In this document: positions 15,712 through 25,541 of the stretch, piece after piece | How positions within the stretch are numbered: the stretch's first letter is position 1 | How the letters are laid out: every line of letters begins with the position of its first letter | DNA from: Pseudaeromonas aegiceratis | Lineage (GTDB): Bacteria; Pseudomonadota; Gammaproteobacteria; Enterobacterales; Aeromonadaceae | Length of the DNA stretch: 64,000 nt | Direction of reading: 5' to 3' | Assembly: GCF_046254905.1 (NCBI RefSeq) | Contig: NZ_CP158016.1 | Location: 1,178,001-1,242,000 of the forward strand | Translations under genes and position numbers: made by a program | Notes under the pieces: model-generated | The model's database searches: none | Told to the model about the DNA's origin: nothing | What the model saw: only the letters and a program-made list of their open reading frames with translations

Positions 15712-15782
15712 AAGACGTGATTTGGCGCGGCGGCTTTGCGACAACCGCGTTTTATCCATCTGAAATTAAATGACTTTATTTG

Positions 15783-15798
15783 TGGAATGCCTCTTGCT
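15783..15798 (+). promoter_or_regulatory. Sigma-54 promoter of nifVWZM
   Basis: TGGAATGCCTCTTGCT fits TGGCAYRNNNNTTGCW at 15 of 16 positions. The start of transcription would fall near 15809, just at the AGGAGG of nifV, giving a leader of only about 15 nt and ruling out an upstream start codon at 15770. Confidence 0.87.
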
Positions 15799-15823
15799 GT
15801 GCACTGGCAGGAGGTACGCTGCC

Positions 15824-16972
15824 ATGGTCCAAGCAAGACAGGTCGTGATCAACGACACCACATTGCGCGATGGGGAACAGAGTGCCGGGGTGGCCTTTTC
15901 CCGGGACGAGAAGCTGGCCATCGCCCTGGCGCTGGAGGCGGCCGGCGTGCCTGAGCTGGAGGTGGGGATCCCCGCCATGGGTGAGGAGGAGTGCGATCGC
16001 ATCGCCGCCTTGCGCCGGGTGGTGAGCCGTGCCCAGCTGATGGTCTGGTGCCGCCTGAGCCGGCAGGAGATCCGCCTGGCCGCCGGGCTCGGCGTGGAGT
16101 GGGTGGACATCTCGGTGCCGGTGTCGGCCCAGATGCTTCATCACAAGCTGGGAGTGAGTGCCGAGGCCCTGCTGGCGGAGCTGGCAGCCCGGTTGCACCA
16201 GGCCCGCCAGGCCGGGCTGCGGGTCTGCATCGGCTGCGAGGATGCCTCCCGGGCCGATGCCGAGCTGCTGGCAGGGGTGATGCGGGTGGGCCAGGCCGGC
16301 GGCGCCGAGCGGCTGCGCTATGCCGACACCCTGGGCATATTGGATCCCTTCACCACCTTCGAGCGGCTCAGCGCGCTGCGCCAGAGCTGGGAGGGTCAAC
16401 TGGAGATCCACGCCCACGACGATCTGGGGCTGGCCACCGCCAACTCCTTGGCGGCGGTGCGGGCCGGCGCCAGCCACATCAACACCACAGTGCTGGGGTT
16501 GGGGGAGCGGGCCGGCAACGCGCCGCTGGAGGAGGTGGTGATGGCGCTCAAGCAGTGCCAGGGCATCGACTGCGGGGTGGCAAGTGAAGCCTTCAGCCCC
16601 CTGTGCCAGCTGGTCTCCCGGGCCGCCGGGCGGGCCATCCCCGGCCAGAAGGCCCTGGTGGGTGAGTGGGTCTTCACCCATGAGTCCGGCCTGCACGTGG
16701 ACGGCCTGCTCAAGGATGCCCGCAACTACCAGGGGGTCGACCCGGCCTGGCTGGGTCGCCATCACACGCTGGTGCTGGGCAAGCACTCCGGTCAGCATGC
16801 GGTGCAGACCATCTTTGCCCAGCTGGGGGTGGCGCTGACCGGTGAGCAGATCCCCCTGCTGCTGGCGGCCATCCGCCAGTTTGCCGAGGGTAGCAAGCGC
16901 AACCCCACCGAAACCGAATTACGTCATCTGCATCGGCAGCTGTTTGGCCTGCCGATGGAACTGAGCGCCTAA
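15824..16972 (+). CDS. nifV: NifV, homocitrate synthase
   Basis: 382 residues. It condenses acetyl-CoA and 2-oxoglutarate to homocitrate, the organic ligand of FeMo-co. The N-terminal DRE-TIM motif INDTTLRDGEQSAGVAF, the catalytic HAHDDLGLATANSLAAVRAGA segment and HESGLHVDGLLKD mark the isopropylmalate/homocitrate synthase family. Length and lack of a long C-terminal regulatory domain match NifV rather than LeuA. AGGAGG lies 9 bases before the ATG. Operon with nifW (17 bp gap). Confidence 0.95.
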   Translation: MVQARQVVINDTTLRDGEQSAGVAFSRDEKLAIALALEAAGVPELEVGIPAMGEEECDRIAALRRVVSRAQLMVWCRLSRQEIRLAAGLGVEWVDISVPVSAQMLHHKLGVSAEALLAELAARLHQARQAGLRVCIGCEDASRADAELLAGVMRVGQAGGAERLRYADTLGILDPFTTFERLSALRQSWEGQLEIHAHDDLGLATANSLAAVRAGASHINTTVLGLGERAGNAPLEEVVMALKQCQGIDCGVASEAFSPLCQLVSRAAGRAIPGQKALVGEWVFTHESGLHVDGLLKDARNYQGVDPAWLGRHHTLVLGKHSGQHAVQTIFAQLGVALTGEQIPLLLAAIRQFAEGSKRNPTETELRHLHRQLFGLPMELSA

Positions 16973-16989
16973 GGCGATAAGGAGTCAAC

Positions 16990-17316
16990 ATGGATTGGTT
17001 TACTAGCCTGACGGGCGTGGACGAGCTGGAGTCGGCAGAAGATTTTCTCGATTTCTTCGGCGTGAGCTATGACCCGGAGCAGGTGCGCATCAACCGCCTG
17101 CACATCATGCATCAGTTCAACCAGAAGCTGCGGCGCAGCGATGATCAGCAGTGTCACTGCGAGGCGGATCGCCACCTGTTGGCCCGCACCCTGCTGGAGG
17201 AGAGCTACCGCAACTTCCACCACCAGGAGGCGCGGACTCACTCCACCCTGCAGGTCTATCAGCGGCTGGCCCCCAGCTTTGTGCCCTTCAGCGCCCTGAC
17301 GGAGGTAAGCCTATGA
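16990..17316 (+). CDS. nifW: NifW, nitrogenase stabilising/protective protein
   Basis: 108 residues; length, DELESAEDFLDFFGVSYDPEQVRINRLHI-type pattern and place between nifV and nifZ all fit NifW. The family binds MoFe protein and is thought to protect it from oxygen or help its maturation; the mechanism is unclear. The start follows AAGGAGTCAAC. Its end overlaps nifZ by 4 bp (ATGA). Confidence 0.93.
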   Translation: MDWFTSLTGVDELESAEDFLDFFGVSYDPEQVRINRLHIMHQFNQKLRRSDDQQCHCEADRHLLARTLLEESYRNFHHQEARTHSTLQVYQRLAPSFVPFSALTEVSL

Positions 17317-17759
17317 GACCCCTGTACGATTACGGTGATGAGGTGCGGGTCGTCCGCGCCGTGCATGACGACGGCACCTTCCCCGGCCGCAACCGGGGCG
17401 ATCTGCTGATCCGCCGGGGCAGCCTGGGCTGTGTGCGGGACATAGGCGTCATGCTGCAGGATCAGATCATCTATCAGGTCTTCTTCGTCGACGCCGGGAT
17501 CACCGTCGGCTGCCGGGAGCAGGAGCTCATCGGTGGTGATGAGCCCTGGGTGGAGAGCCGCTTCGAGTTTGGCGAGCCGGTGCTCAGCGGCAAGACCCTG
17601 ATGAGCAACGGCAAGGTGCTGGTGGAGGCCGGCAGCGAGGGCCAGGTGATGGCGGTGCGTCGGGAGCTGACGCCCCTCTCCTACGAGGTGCTGTTTCACG
17701 ACCGTCTGCTGCTGGTGCCGGAGAGCGCCCTGCAGGATCCCCTGGAGGTGGTGGCATGA
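17313..17759 (+). CDS. nifZ: NifZ, MoFe protein P-cluster maturation factor
   Basis: 148 residues. The family assists formation of the second P-cluster of NifDK. A conserved N-terminal small beta domain is visible (YDYGDEVRVVRAVHDDGTFPG) with RGDLLIRRGSLGCVRDIG. It starts within the nifW stop (ATGA overlap) and ends within the nifM start (ATGA overlap), so nifW-Z-M are translationally coupled. GGAGG lies 6 bases before the ATG. Confidence 0.94.
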   Translation: MRPLYDYGDEVRVVRAVHDDGTFPGRNRGDLLIRRGSLGCVRDIGVMLQDQIIYQVFFVDAGITVGCREQELIGGDEPWVESRFEFGEPVLSGKTLMSNGKVLVEAGSEGQVMAVRRELTPLSYEVLFHDRLLLVPESALQDPLEVVA

Positions 17760-18604
17760 GTTGGCAGGCATATTCTCGTTTGAGGCTGGCTTTGGCGGAG
17801 TTCGGCGAACCCAGCTGGGCGCTGGATGACACCCAACTGGCCAGTTTGACCCCGCGGCTGGAGCGCCAGTGGGCCCTGGAGGAACGGGTGCTGGCCTATG
17901 CCAAGGGACAGGGCATCGATCTGCCGGAGCTGGATCTGGTCTGTGCCGTGGACAGCGTGCGCCAGCAGTATCAGGACACGGAGGCTTGGCAGCAGGCCAT
18001 GTTGCAGGTGGGGCTGGATGAGGCCTCCTTGCGGCTGGCCTTGGCCCGGGAGCTGCTGGTGGAGCAGGTGCTGGAGCAGGTGGCGAACGAGGTGCCGCCC
18101 CTGAGCCCAGAGCAGGCCTTGGCCTATTATCAGCAGCATCCCCAACGTTTCGCCGTGCCGGAGCGGCGCAAGGTGCGCCACCTCTTGCTGGTGCTGGATG
18201 ACAGCCAGGCCGGTTGCAGCAAGGCCGAGGTGATGCCGAAGATCCAGGCGTTGCGCGCCCAGATAGTGGCCTGTCCGGAGAGCTTTGGCGCCCTGGCCCT
18301 GAAGCACTCCGAGTGCCCCACCGCCCTGCACGAGGGCCTCATCGGCGTGGTGAAGCCCGGGGATCTCTACCCCGAGCTGGAGCAGGCCCTGTTTGCCCTG
18401 CCCAGTGGCGAGGTGAGCGGCGTGGTACAGAGCCCCATGGGGCTGCACCTGCTGCAGTGCCTGGAGATCCAGCCAGCCAGCGATCTGGCGCAGGAGGAGG
18501 CCTTGCCCAAGATCATCGAGTCCCACTTGAAACAGGCCCGGGCCCAGCGCCAGCGGCAATGGCTCCAGCGCCTGATGCAGGCGGAGGTCAGCACCGCCAG
18601 CTAG
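17756..18604 (+). CDS. nifM: NifM, peptidyl-prolyl isomerase for NifH maturation
   Basis: 282 residues. The N-terminal half (about 1-120) is helical and the C-terminal half (about 130-240) is a parvulin/PpiC-type rotamase domain (RRKVRHLLLVL, ESFGALALKHSECPTA, GLIGVVKPGDLYPELEQALF). NifM is needed for active NifH in Klebsiella and Azotobacter. It is the last gene of the nifVWZM operon and is followed 23 bp later by a symmetrical terminator. There is no signal peptide, so it is cytoplasmic. Confidence 0.95.
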   Translation: MSWQAYSRLRLALAEFGEPSWALDDTQLASLTPRLERQWALEERVLAYAKGQGIDLPELDLVCAVDSVRQQYQDTEAWQQAMLQVGLDEASLRLALARELLVEQVLEQVANEVPPLSPEQALAYYQQHPQRFAVPERRKVRHLLLVLDDSQAGCSKAEVMPKIQALRAQIVACPESFGALALKHSECPTALHEGLIGVVKPGDLYPELEQALFALPSGEVSGVVQSPMGLHLLQCLEIQPASDLAQEEALPKIIESHLKQARAQRQRQWLQRLMQAEVSTAS

Positions 18605-18627
18605 GGCCAGCGGGGGAGGGCAAAGAC

Positions 18628-18655
18628 AAAAAGACCGGCTTGTGCCGGTCTTTTT
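18628..18655. terminator. Bidirectional terminator between nifM and ybjN-like gene
   Basis: AAAAAGACCGGC, loop TTGT, GCCGGTCTTTTT: perfect inverted repeat serving convergent transcripts. Confidence 0.93.
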
Positions 18656-18677
18656 GTGACTGTCCAGGGTCGGGCAA

Positions 18678-19193
18678 TCAACTCTTGTCGTGCTCCTTGG
18701 CGAAGTCGATAAAGGCCGGCACCGAGGTGTTGACGAAGATGGACAGCAGGGCCGAGACCATCTTCTCGTTCAGGCCGCCATTGGCAAACAGGTCCGCTTC
18801 CAGGGCGATATCCCCGTCATTGTCCAGGTAGGCACGGGACAGGCGGTGCTCCTTGTTCCAGGTGTTGATGTCGTCAGCGGTCACCTTGACGCCCTGGGCG
18901 CCAAAATAGATCTGCAGGTCCCCGTCGTCGTACAGGTAGAGGCTGAAGAGGTGGCCGTCGGACTTGAAGGTGACCTTGTTGTCGCCCTTGGTGGTGACGG
19001 AGCTGTAGCCCTCGGCCTTGACGATTTGCGCCAGTTCACTCAGGGAATAGCGGGTCACTAGGCCCTGGTTGGCGGCCTGCTTCAGCACCTTGACGGCCTG
19101 ATCGATCTCCGCCTGGCTGGGGGCGGCCTGTACCGACAGGGCCGGGGTGGCCAGACTCAGGGCCAGGCACAGGGGCAGGAGTGTCTTTTTCAT
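18678..19193 (-). CDS. YbjN-domain secreted protein
   Basis: 171 residues starting at MKKTLLPLCLAL, a clear Sec signal peptide cleaved near VQA-AP (about residue 24); an upstream in-frame ATG at 19244 would bury it. The mature part is a YbjN domain (LYLYDDGDLQIYFG, NKEHRLSRAYLDNDGDIALEADL). YbjN proteins are described as sensory or stress-related and resemble type III secretion chaperones in fold; no enzymatic role is known. Whether it belongs with nif is unclear: it lies between nifM and nifF, in nifF orientation, but the terminator at 19295-19320 lies between it and nifF. Confidence 0.82.
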   Translation of the reverse strand: MKKTLLPLCLALSLATPALSVQAAPSQAEIDQAVKVLKQAANQGLVTRYSLSELAQIVKAEGYSSVTTKGDNKVTFKSDGHLFSLYLYDDGDLQIYFGAQGVKVTADDINTWNKEHRLSRAYLDNDGDIALEADLFANGGLNEKMVSALLSIFVNTSVPAFIDFAKEHDKS

Positions 19194-19294
19194 GAAAAAT
19201 CCTCGCGTTGTCGTTATATCCAGCCATGTCAGGGTAAAAGACATGGTCGGGGTATGCTACCCGGTTTGGCGGCGGCGGGTCGTGACAGGAACAA

Positions 19295-19320
19295 AAAAAG
19301 ACGCCGTTTGGCGTCTTTTT
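19295..19320. terminator. Bidirectional terminator downstream of nifF
   Basis: AAAAAGACGCC (19295-19305), loop GTTT, GGCGTCTTTTT (19310-19320). On the minus strand it terminates nifF before the YbjN gene. Confidence 0.92.
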
Positions 19321-19334
19321 ATGCGGTTTTTCGA

Positions 19335-19868
19335 TTAAATCAGTTGCGGTTTGATGGCGGCGACCCAGGTGGCCACCCGCTCGGCGGTCAGCTCGGGCTG
19401 GTTGTCCTGATCCAGCACCAGGCCGACGAAGTCATCGCCCTCCAGGGCGTTGGAGCTGTTGAACTCGTAGCCGTTGCTGGACCAGCTGCCCACCACGCTG
19501 GCGCCGGCGTCGCTGACGATGTCAAACAGCTCACCCAGGGCATCCACGAAGGCGTCCGGGTAACCTTGTTGATCCCCCAGACCAAACAGGGCCACCGTCT
19601 TGCCGGACAGGTCGGCACCTTCGAGCTCAGGTACGAATTCGGCCCAGGACTCGGCCTGGCATTCGCAATCCAGGCCCGGCAGCTGACCATCCCCCAGGGT
19701 CGGGGTGCCCAGTACCAATGCATCATACTCGAGCAGATCCTGAATGCTGGCCTTGTTGATGTTGACCGGGGCGGCCACGGCATCGCTGCCAAAGGCCTCA
19801 TGAATCATCTTGGCGACCTTGCGGGTTTTTCCGGTATCACTTCCAAAAAAGATGCCTACTTTGGCCAT
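19335..19868 (-). CDS. nifF: NifF, flavodoxin electron donor to nitrogenase
   Basis: 177 residues, long-chain flavodoxin. The FMN phosphate loop is G9-S-D-T-G-K-T-R (Ser/Asp/Thr rich), with flavin-contact loops TPTLGDGQLPGL and FGLGDQQGYPD. NifF-type flavodoxins reduce NifH. The start at 19868 follows AAGGAGAGGCACC; a longer in-frame frame upstream lacks sense. A NifA site and a sigma-54-like element upstream support the nif assignment over a housekeeping FldA. Confidence 0.93.
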   Translation of the reverse strand: MAKVGIFFGSDTGKTRKVAKMIHEAFGSDAVAAPVNINKASIQDLLEYDALVLGTPTLGDGQLPGLDCECQAESWAEFVPELEGADLSGKTVALFGLGDQQGYPDAFVDALGELFDIVSDAGASVVGSWSSNGYEFNSSNALEGDDFVGLVLDQDNQPELTAERVATWVAAIKPQLI

Positions 19869-19907
19869 GGTGCCTCTCCTTGCAAATAACGGGTTTATGC
19901 CAGGGAA

Positions 19908-19923
19908 TGCAGAATGGGTGCCG
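19908..19923 (-). promoter_or_regulatory. Sigma-54-like promoter of nifF
   Basis: On the minus strand CGGCACCCATTCTGCA fits TGGCAYRNNNNTTGCW at 13 of 16 positions, keeping GG and GC at the right distance. A start about 12 bp downstream leaves a leader of about 28 nt before the nifF ATG. Confidence 0.65.
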
Positions 19924-19930
19924 ACCCGAC

Positions 19931-19951
19931 AATGATTTTTATCATTATGAT
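19931..19951. promoter_or_regulatory. AT-rich palindrome in the nifF promoter (Fur-like or IHF-like)
   Basis: AATGATTTTTATCATT at 19931-19946 is an inverted repeat (AATGAT, 4 bp, ATCATT), continuing into ATCATTATGAT. It resembles a Fur box with altered spacing and sits between the sigma-54 element and the NifA site, where IHF would also bind. Confidence 0.4.
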
Positions 19952-19988
19952 TTTTAAGTGTTTTAATTTTGGTGTCGGCGGCAGTGCT

Positions 19989-20004
19989 TGTGGGCTTGCC
20001 GACA
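19989..20004. promoter_or_regulatory. NifA upstream activator site for nifF
   Basis: TGTGGGCTTGCCGACA fits TGT-N4-T-N5-ACA; on the minus strand it reads TGTCGGCAAGCCCACA. It is 65 bp upstream of the nifF -24 element. The rest of the gap up to the BMP gene (20005-20216) shows only a stray TGTCGCA half-site at 20018-20024. Confidence 0.8.
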
Positions 20005-20216
20005 ATTGGCCGGGATTTGTCGCATCCGGCGGGGAGCCGACGGGGGCCCACTGGCGCCCATGCCGGCTAAAACGCTTGCTCAAACCTTTTCCCGGCGCTG
20101 TAAAACGCTTGACCGGTTGACGCAGTTTTCCGACCATTGTCCGGCTTGTGCCTGTTTTCGAGGTGCGGCTACGGAATCTAACAACGAACGATAGACAACG
20201 ATAAAAGGGTATCAAT

Positions 20217-21218
20217 GTGAAGACACTGTTCAAGATGGCCGCCGTGGCCTCCTTTACGCTGGCTGCACTCTCGGTGCAGGCCGCCTCCGCCGGTCCGGCT
20301 GTGGTATACGACTCCGCCGGCAAGTTCGACAAGTCCTTCAACGAAGCCGTGTTCCGCACCGGCGTTGAGGTCTACAACAAGGATAAGGGTGTCACCGTCA
20401 AGGAATTCGAACCGCAGAACGAGGCCCAGCGTGAACAGGGTCTGCGCCGTCTGGCCAGCCGCGGCTACGGCCCCATCGTGGCGGTGGGCTTCAACTTCGC
20501 CTCCGCGGTGGAGAAGGTGGCCACTGAGTTCCCGGACAGCCAGTTCACCATCATCGACATGGTGGTGGACAAGCCCAACGTCCAGTCCATCGTGTTCAAG
20601 GAACAGGAAGGGTCCTTCCTGGTGGGCGCCCTGGCGGCCATGAAGTCCCAGACCGGCAAGGTGGGCTTCGTGGGCGGCATGGATATCCCGCTGATCCGCA
20701 AGTTCGAGTGCGGCTACGAGCAGGGTGCCAAGTACATCAATCCCAAGATTGACGTGCTGCAGAACATGACCGGCTCCACCCCCGCCGCCTTCGCCGACCC
20801 GGCCAAGGGTGCCGAGCTGGCCAAGTCCCAGTTCTCCGAAGGGGTGGATGTGGTGTATGCCGCCGCCGGGGGCACCGGCATCGGTGTCTATCAGGCCGCC
20901 AAGGATGAAGGCAAGCTGGCCATCGGGGTGGACTCCAACCAGAACTACCTGCAGCCGGGCACCATGCTGACCTCCATGGTCAAGGGGGTGGGTCCTGCCG
21001 CCTACAAGACCTGGGACGACGCCGCCAAGGGGACCTGGAAGCCGGGCATCCAGGCGATGGGGCTGGCCGAGGGTGGCGTGGATTGGGCGCTGGATCAATA
21101 CAACCAGGCCCTGATCACCGACGAGATGAAGGCCAAGGTGGAGGCCATCAAGGCCGACATCGTTGCCGGCAAGATCCAGGTGCACGACTACATGTCCGAC
21201 AACAGCTGCCACTACTAA
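20217..21218 (+). CDS. BMP-family ABC transporter substrate-binding protein
   Basis: 333 residues beginning with GTG at 20217 (the overlapping ATG at 20215 is followed at once by a stop). A signal peptide ends near VQA-ASA. The mature protein is the Bmp/PnrA (Med) family: VVYDSAGKFDKSFNEAVFRTG, NFASAVEKVA, GGMDIPLIRKFECGYEQGA, AAAGGTGIGVYQAA, GVDSNQNYLQPG. Family members bind purine nucleosides. There is no lipobox cysteine, so it is periplasmic. An ATPase and two permeases follow, completing an importer. Confidence 0.9.
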   Translation: MKTLFKMAAVASFTLAALSVQAASAGPAVVYDSAGKFDKSFNEAVFRTGVEVYNKDKGVTVKEFEPQNEAQREQGLRRLASRGYGPIVAVGFNFASAVEKVATEFPDSQFTIIDMVVDKPNVQSIVFKEQEGSFLVGALAAMKSQTGKVGFVGGMDIPLIRKFECGYEQGAKYINPKIDVLQNMTGSTPAAFADPAKGAELAKSQFSEGVDVVYAAAGGTGIGVYQAAKDEGKLAIGVDSNQNYLQPGTMLTSMVKGVGPAAYKTWDDAAKGTWKPGIQAMGLAEGGVDWALDQYNQALITDEMKAKVEAIKADIVAGKIQVHDYMSDNSCHY

Positions 21219-21350
21219 GCTGACTTTGACGGCAGCCTAACCGGCTGGAAACAAGATGCGTGGTCAGCCCACCGGCAGGTGGGTTGGCCCCTTTGCGTTT
21301 GGGCCGGTTCGACGTCTTATCGCCCTTCTTTGACTGTTAGGAAAACCATA

Positions 21351-22912
<1,562 letters not shown>

Positions 22913-22916
<4 letters not shown>

Positions 22917-24016
22917 GTCAACAACGTATTCCCACCTGGCTGACGGTGGGTCTGGTGCCGGCCATCAATATCCTGATGGCCTTTGCGGTGTCCGCCCTGC
23001 TGTTTGTCTACATCGACATCAACCCGCTGGAGGCGGCCCAGGTGATGTGGGAGGGGGCCTTTACCAATGCCGAAGGGCTGGGCTTCACCCTCTACTACGC
23101 CACCGGCTTCATCTTCACTGGGCTGGCGGTCTCCCTGGCCTTTCACGCCGGCCTGTTCAACATCGGCGGTGAGGGCCAGGCCTACATCGGTGGCCTGGGG
23201 CTCGGGCTGGTCTGCCTCTGGTTGGGGGATGTGCTGCCGTTTTGGGTTCTGTTGCCCTTGGGGATCCTGGTCAGCGGCCTGTTTGGTGCGGCCTGGGCCT
23301 ATGTGCCGGCCTACCTGCAGGCCAAGCGGGGCAGCCACATCGTCATCACCACCATCATGTTCAACTTCATCGCCTCGGCGCTGATGGCCTACCTGCTGGT
23401 GAACGTGCTGAAGCCCGAAGGCACCATGGCCACCGAGAGCCGCATCTTCGCCGAGGCAGCCTGGCTGCCCAAGATCCACGAGCTGCTGGGGGACATGGGG
23501 GTGCAGGTGGCGGCCAGCCCCCTCAACATCAGCCTGTTCTGGGCGCTCATCTGTTGCCTGCTGTTCTGGCTGTTTGTCTGGCATACCCGTTGGGGTTACG
23601 AGCTGCGCGCCGTGGGGGCCAATCTGTCGGCCGCCGCCTATGCCGGCATTCCCTATCCCAAGGTGGTGATCTCCACCATGCTGTTGTCGGGCATGCTGGC
23701 GGGCTTCTTTGCCCTCAACGTGCTGCAGGGGGAGCTGCACCAGATCAAGCTCAATTTCGTCGAAGGATTCGGCTTCACCGGCATCGCCGTGGCCCTGATG
23801 GGGCGCAACCATCCCCTTGGCGTCATCCTGGCCAGCGTGCTGTTCGGTTTCCTCTATCAGGGTGGAGCTGAGCTGAGCTTCGAGTACGGTATTGACCGCA
23901 ACATAGTGGTGGTACTGCAGGGCCTGGTGATCCTGTTCTGTGGCGCCCTGGAACACCTGTTCCGGCCCCGGCTGGAGTCGGTTTATCTGCGGCTGACCCG
24001 CAAGGAGGCCAACTGA
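22913..24016 (+). CDS. ABC importer permease 1 (nucleoside type)
   Basis: 367 residues, BPD_transp_2 family, about nine transmembrane segments. Conserved loops include GLFNIGGEGQAYIGGLG and the EAA-like ELRAVGANLSAAAYAGI. With the second permease it would form the heteromeric channel for the BMP-bound nucleoside. Translation is coupled on both sides: ATGA overlap with the ATPase and a 1-bp overlap (TGATG) with the next permease. Confidence 0.9.
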
Positions 24017-24981
24017 TGTACGAGACCATCATTCTGCTGCTGGATGCCACCATCCGCACCTCCACACCACTCATCTTTGCCGCCCTGGCGGGCATGTTCA
24101 GTGAGCGGGCCGGGGTGGTGAACATCGCCCTAGAGGGCAAGCTGCTGGTGTCCGCCTTTGCCAGCGCCGCCGTGGCGGCCGTCACCGGCTCCGCCTGGCT
24201 GGGCTTGCTGGCCGGGGTGGGGGTCGCCGTGTTGTTCGCCCTGTTGCACGGCTTTGCCACCATCACTCACCGAGGGGATCAGGTGGTCAGCGGCATGGCC
24301 ATCAACGTGCTGGCCACCGGCCTGACCGTGACCCTGGGCCGCCACTGGTTCCAGCAGGGGGGCCAGACGCCGGCGCTCTCCGGCGATGCCCGCTTCGCCC
24401 CCATCACCTTTCCCTACGAGCATGCCCTGCGGGATGTGCCCCTGGTGGGGGATCTCTACTCCGAGCTCTTGAGTGGTCACTCCCTGCTGGAATACCTGGC
24501 CCTGGCCGCCGTGCCCCTGGTGTGGTGGCTGCTGTTTCGCACCCGCTTCGGCCTGCGGTTGCGGGCGGTGGGGGAGGCGCCGGCGGCGGTGGATACCGCG
24601 GGCATCTCCGTGGTGTGGCTGCGCTATCGGGCACTGATCCTCTGCGGCGTGCTGGCCGGTCTGGGTGGCACCTATCTGTCGGTGGCCCAGACGGCCCAGT
24701 TCATTCCCAACATGAGTGCCGGTAAGGGCTACATGGCCCTGGCCGCCCTGGTGTTCGGCAAGTGGCGTCCCTGGCCGGCTCTGGGGGCCTGCGTGCTGTT
24801 CGGCTTCCTGGATGCCGCGGCCATTCGTCTGCAGGGGCTGGCGTTGTGGGGCTTTGCCATTCCGGTGCAGCTTATCGAGTCCTTACCCTATCTGTTGACC
24901 GTGTTCCTGCTGGCCGGCTTTATCGGCAAGGCCATCGCCCCCAAGGCGTTGGGCACGGCCTACGTCAAGGAGCGGGAATAG
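24016..24981 (+). CDS. ABC importer permease 2 (nucleoside type)
   Basis: 321 residues, BPD_transp_2 family with eight or nine transmembrane segments. Motifs include ERAGVVNIALEGKLLVSAF near the N-terminus and LRLRAVGEAPAAVDTAGISV for ATPase contact. It is the last gene of the importer operon, followed 78 bp later by a strong terminator. The transported nucleoside is inferred from family. Confidence 0.9.
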   Translation: MYETIILLLDATIRTSTPLIFAALAGMFSERAGVVNIALEGKLLVSAFASAAVAAVTGSAWLGLLAGVGVAVLFALLHGFATITHRGDQVVSGMAINVLATGLTVTLGRHWFQQGGQTPALSGDARFAPITFPYEHALRDVPLVGDLYSELLSGHSLLEYLALAAVPLVWWLLFRTRFGLRLRAVGEAPAAVDTAGISVVWLRYRALILCGVLAGLGGTYLSVAQTAQFIPNMSAGKGYMALAALVFGKWRPWPALGACVLFGFLDAAAIRLQGLALWGFAIPVQLIESLPYLLTVFLLAGFIGKAIAPKALGTAYVKERE

Positions 24982-25058
24982 CCCACCTGTCAGAGCTGAC
25001 GGTGGGCGAGGGTGCCCGTCTGACTTATGCTTGACGGGCTTTTCAACTCCTTCCCTAT

Positions 25059-25081
25059 GGCGGCTTCGGCCGCCTTTTTTT
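25059..25081 (+). terminator. Intrinsic terminator of the BMP importer operon
   Basis: GGCGGC, loop TTCG, GCCGCC, then seven T: a stable UUCG tetraloop hairpin with T-tract. Confidence 0.93.
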
Positions 25082-25139
25082 GTCGCTAGCCTGTCGGCCG
25101 TTACCGGGCAGGACAAGCCAATCGGCGAACCCTTTCCTG

Positions 25140-25202
25140 CTTACCGCTTACCGCTTACCGCTTACCGCTTACCGCTTACCGCTTACCGCTTACCGCTTAC
25201 CG
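25140..25202. repeat. Heptanucleotide tandem repeat (CTTACCG)9
   Basis: Nine perfect head-to-tail copies of CTTACCG fill 63 bp between two convergent transcripts (importer operon and DUF2892 gene). It lies outside any credible gene; the open frame across it is a shadow. Perfect copies suggest recent slippage, so copy number is likely to vary between strains. Confidence 0.97.
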
Positions 25203-25217
25203 CCTCCTGAGCCCGGC

Positions 25218-25406
25218 TCACTGCTGACAGCCCAGGCGCTTGAGCAGCATGGCCGCCGGACAGAAGCCGGTGAAGGCACTCTGGATCAGATTGAGACCGA
25301 CAAACACCGTCAGCCAGACGAAGGCCGGATGCACCCACCAGGTCAACACCACGGAGAGCAGCACCATGCTGCCGGCCACCACCCGCACACCATTATCTAC
25401 CGTCAT
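25218..25406 (-). CDS. DUF2892 (YgaP-type) small membrane protein
   Basis: 62 residues with two hydrophobic helices (about 8-25 and 29-46) and the DUF2892 pattern: N-terminal NGVRVVAGSMVLLSVVL, then TVFVGLNLIQSAFTGFCPAAMLLKRLG. The C-x-A-A loop and a final cysteine (C60) are typical. In other bacteria DUF2892 accompanies rhodanese and sulfide-detoxification genes. It is divergent from two PmpA/PmpB-like genes, sharing an inverted repeat in between. AAGGAG precedes the ATG. Confidence 0.85.
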   Translation of the reverse strand: MTVDNGVRVVAGSMVLLSVVLTWWVHPAFVWLTVFVGLNLIQSAFTGFCPAAMLLKRLGCQQ

Positions 25407-25423
25407 GATTAGGCTCCTTGCTC

Positions 25424-25441
25424 AATTAGATATTGCTAATT
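25424..25441. promoter_or_regulatory. Inverted repeat, possible BigR/ArsR-type operator
   Basis: AATTAG-N6-CTAATT lies between the divergent DUF2892 and PmpA-like genes in an AT-rich stretch. AT-rich palindromes of this kind are bound by BigR/YgaV ArsR-family repressors that control such genes. No ArsR-type gene is in the window. Confidence 0.5.
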
Positions 25442-25541
25442 TAGTTAAAAACCATAAAATGGACCCATCAAATTTTATATACCACTGGCTGGTCTGTTCG
25501 CCTCCCTGGGCGGCAACCACCACCACGAGGCTTGAAACACC

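Noticed and set aside
15770..15823. Upstream nifV start at 15770
   Set aside because: Overlaps the sigma-54 promoter; the ATG at 15824 has a proper AGGAGG.
19895..20359. 154-codon minus-strand frame between nifF and the BMP gene
   Set aside because: Covers the nifF promoter and the antisense of the BMP signal peptide; no ribosome-binding site or motif.
25140..25202. CRISPR array
   Set aside because: Repeats are 7 bp, directly adjacent, without spacers.
25080..25412. Plus-strand frame encoding LTAYRLP repeats
   Set aside because: Arises from the heptamer tandem repeat; no start signal and it runs antisense to the DUF2892 gene.
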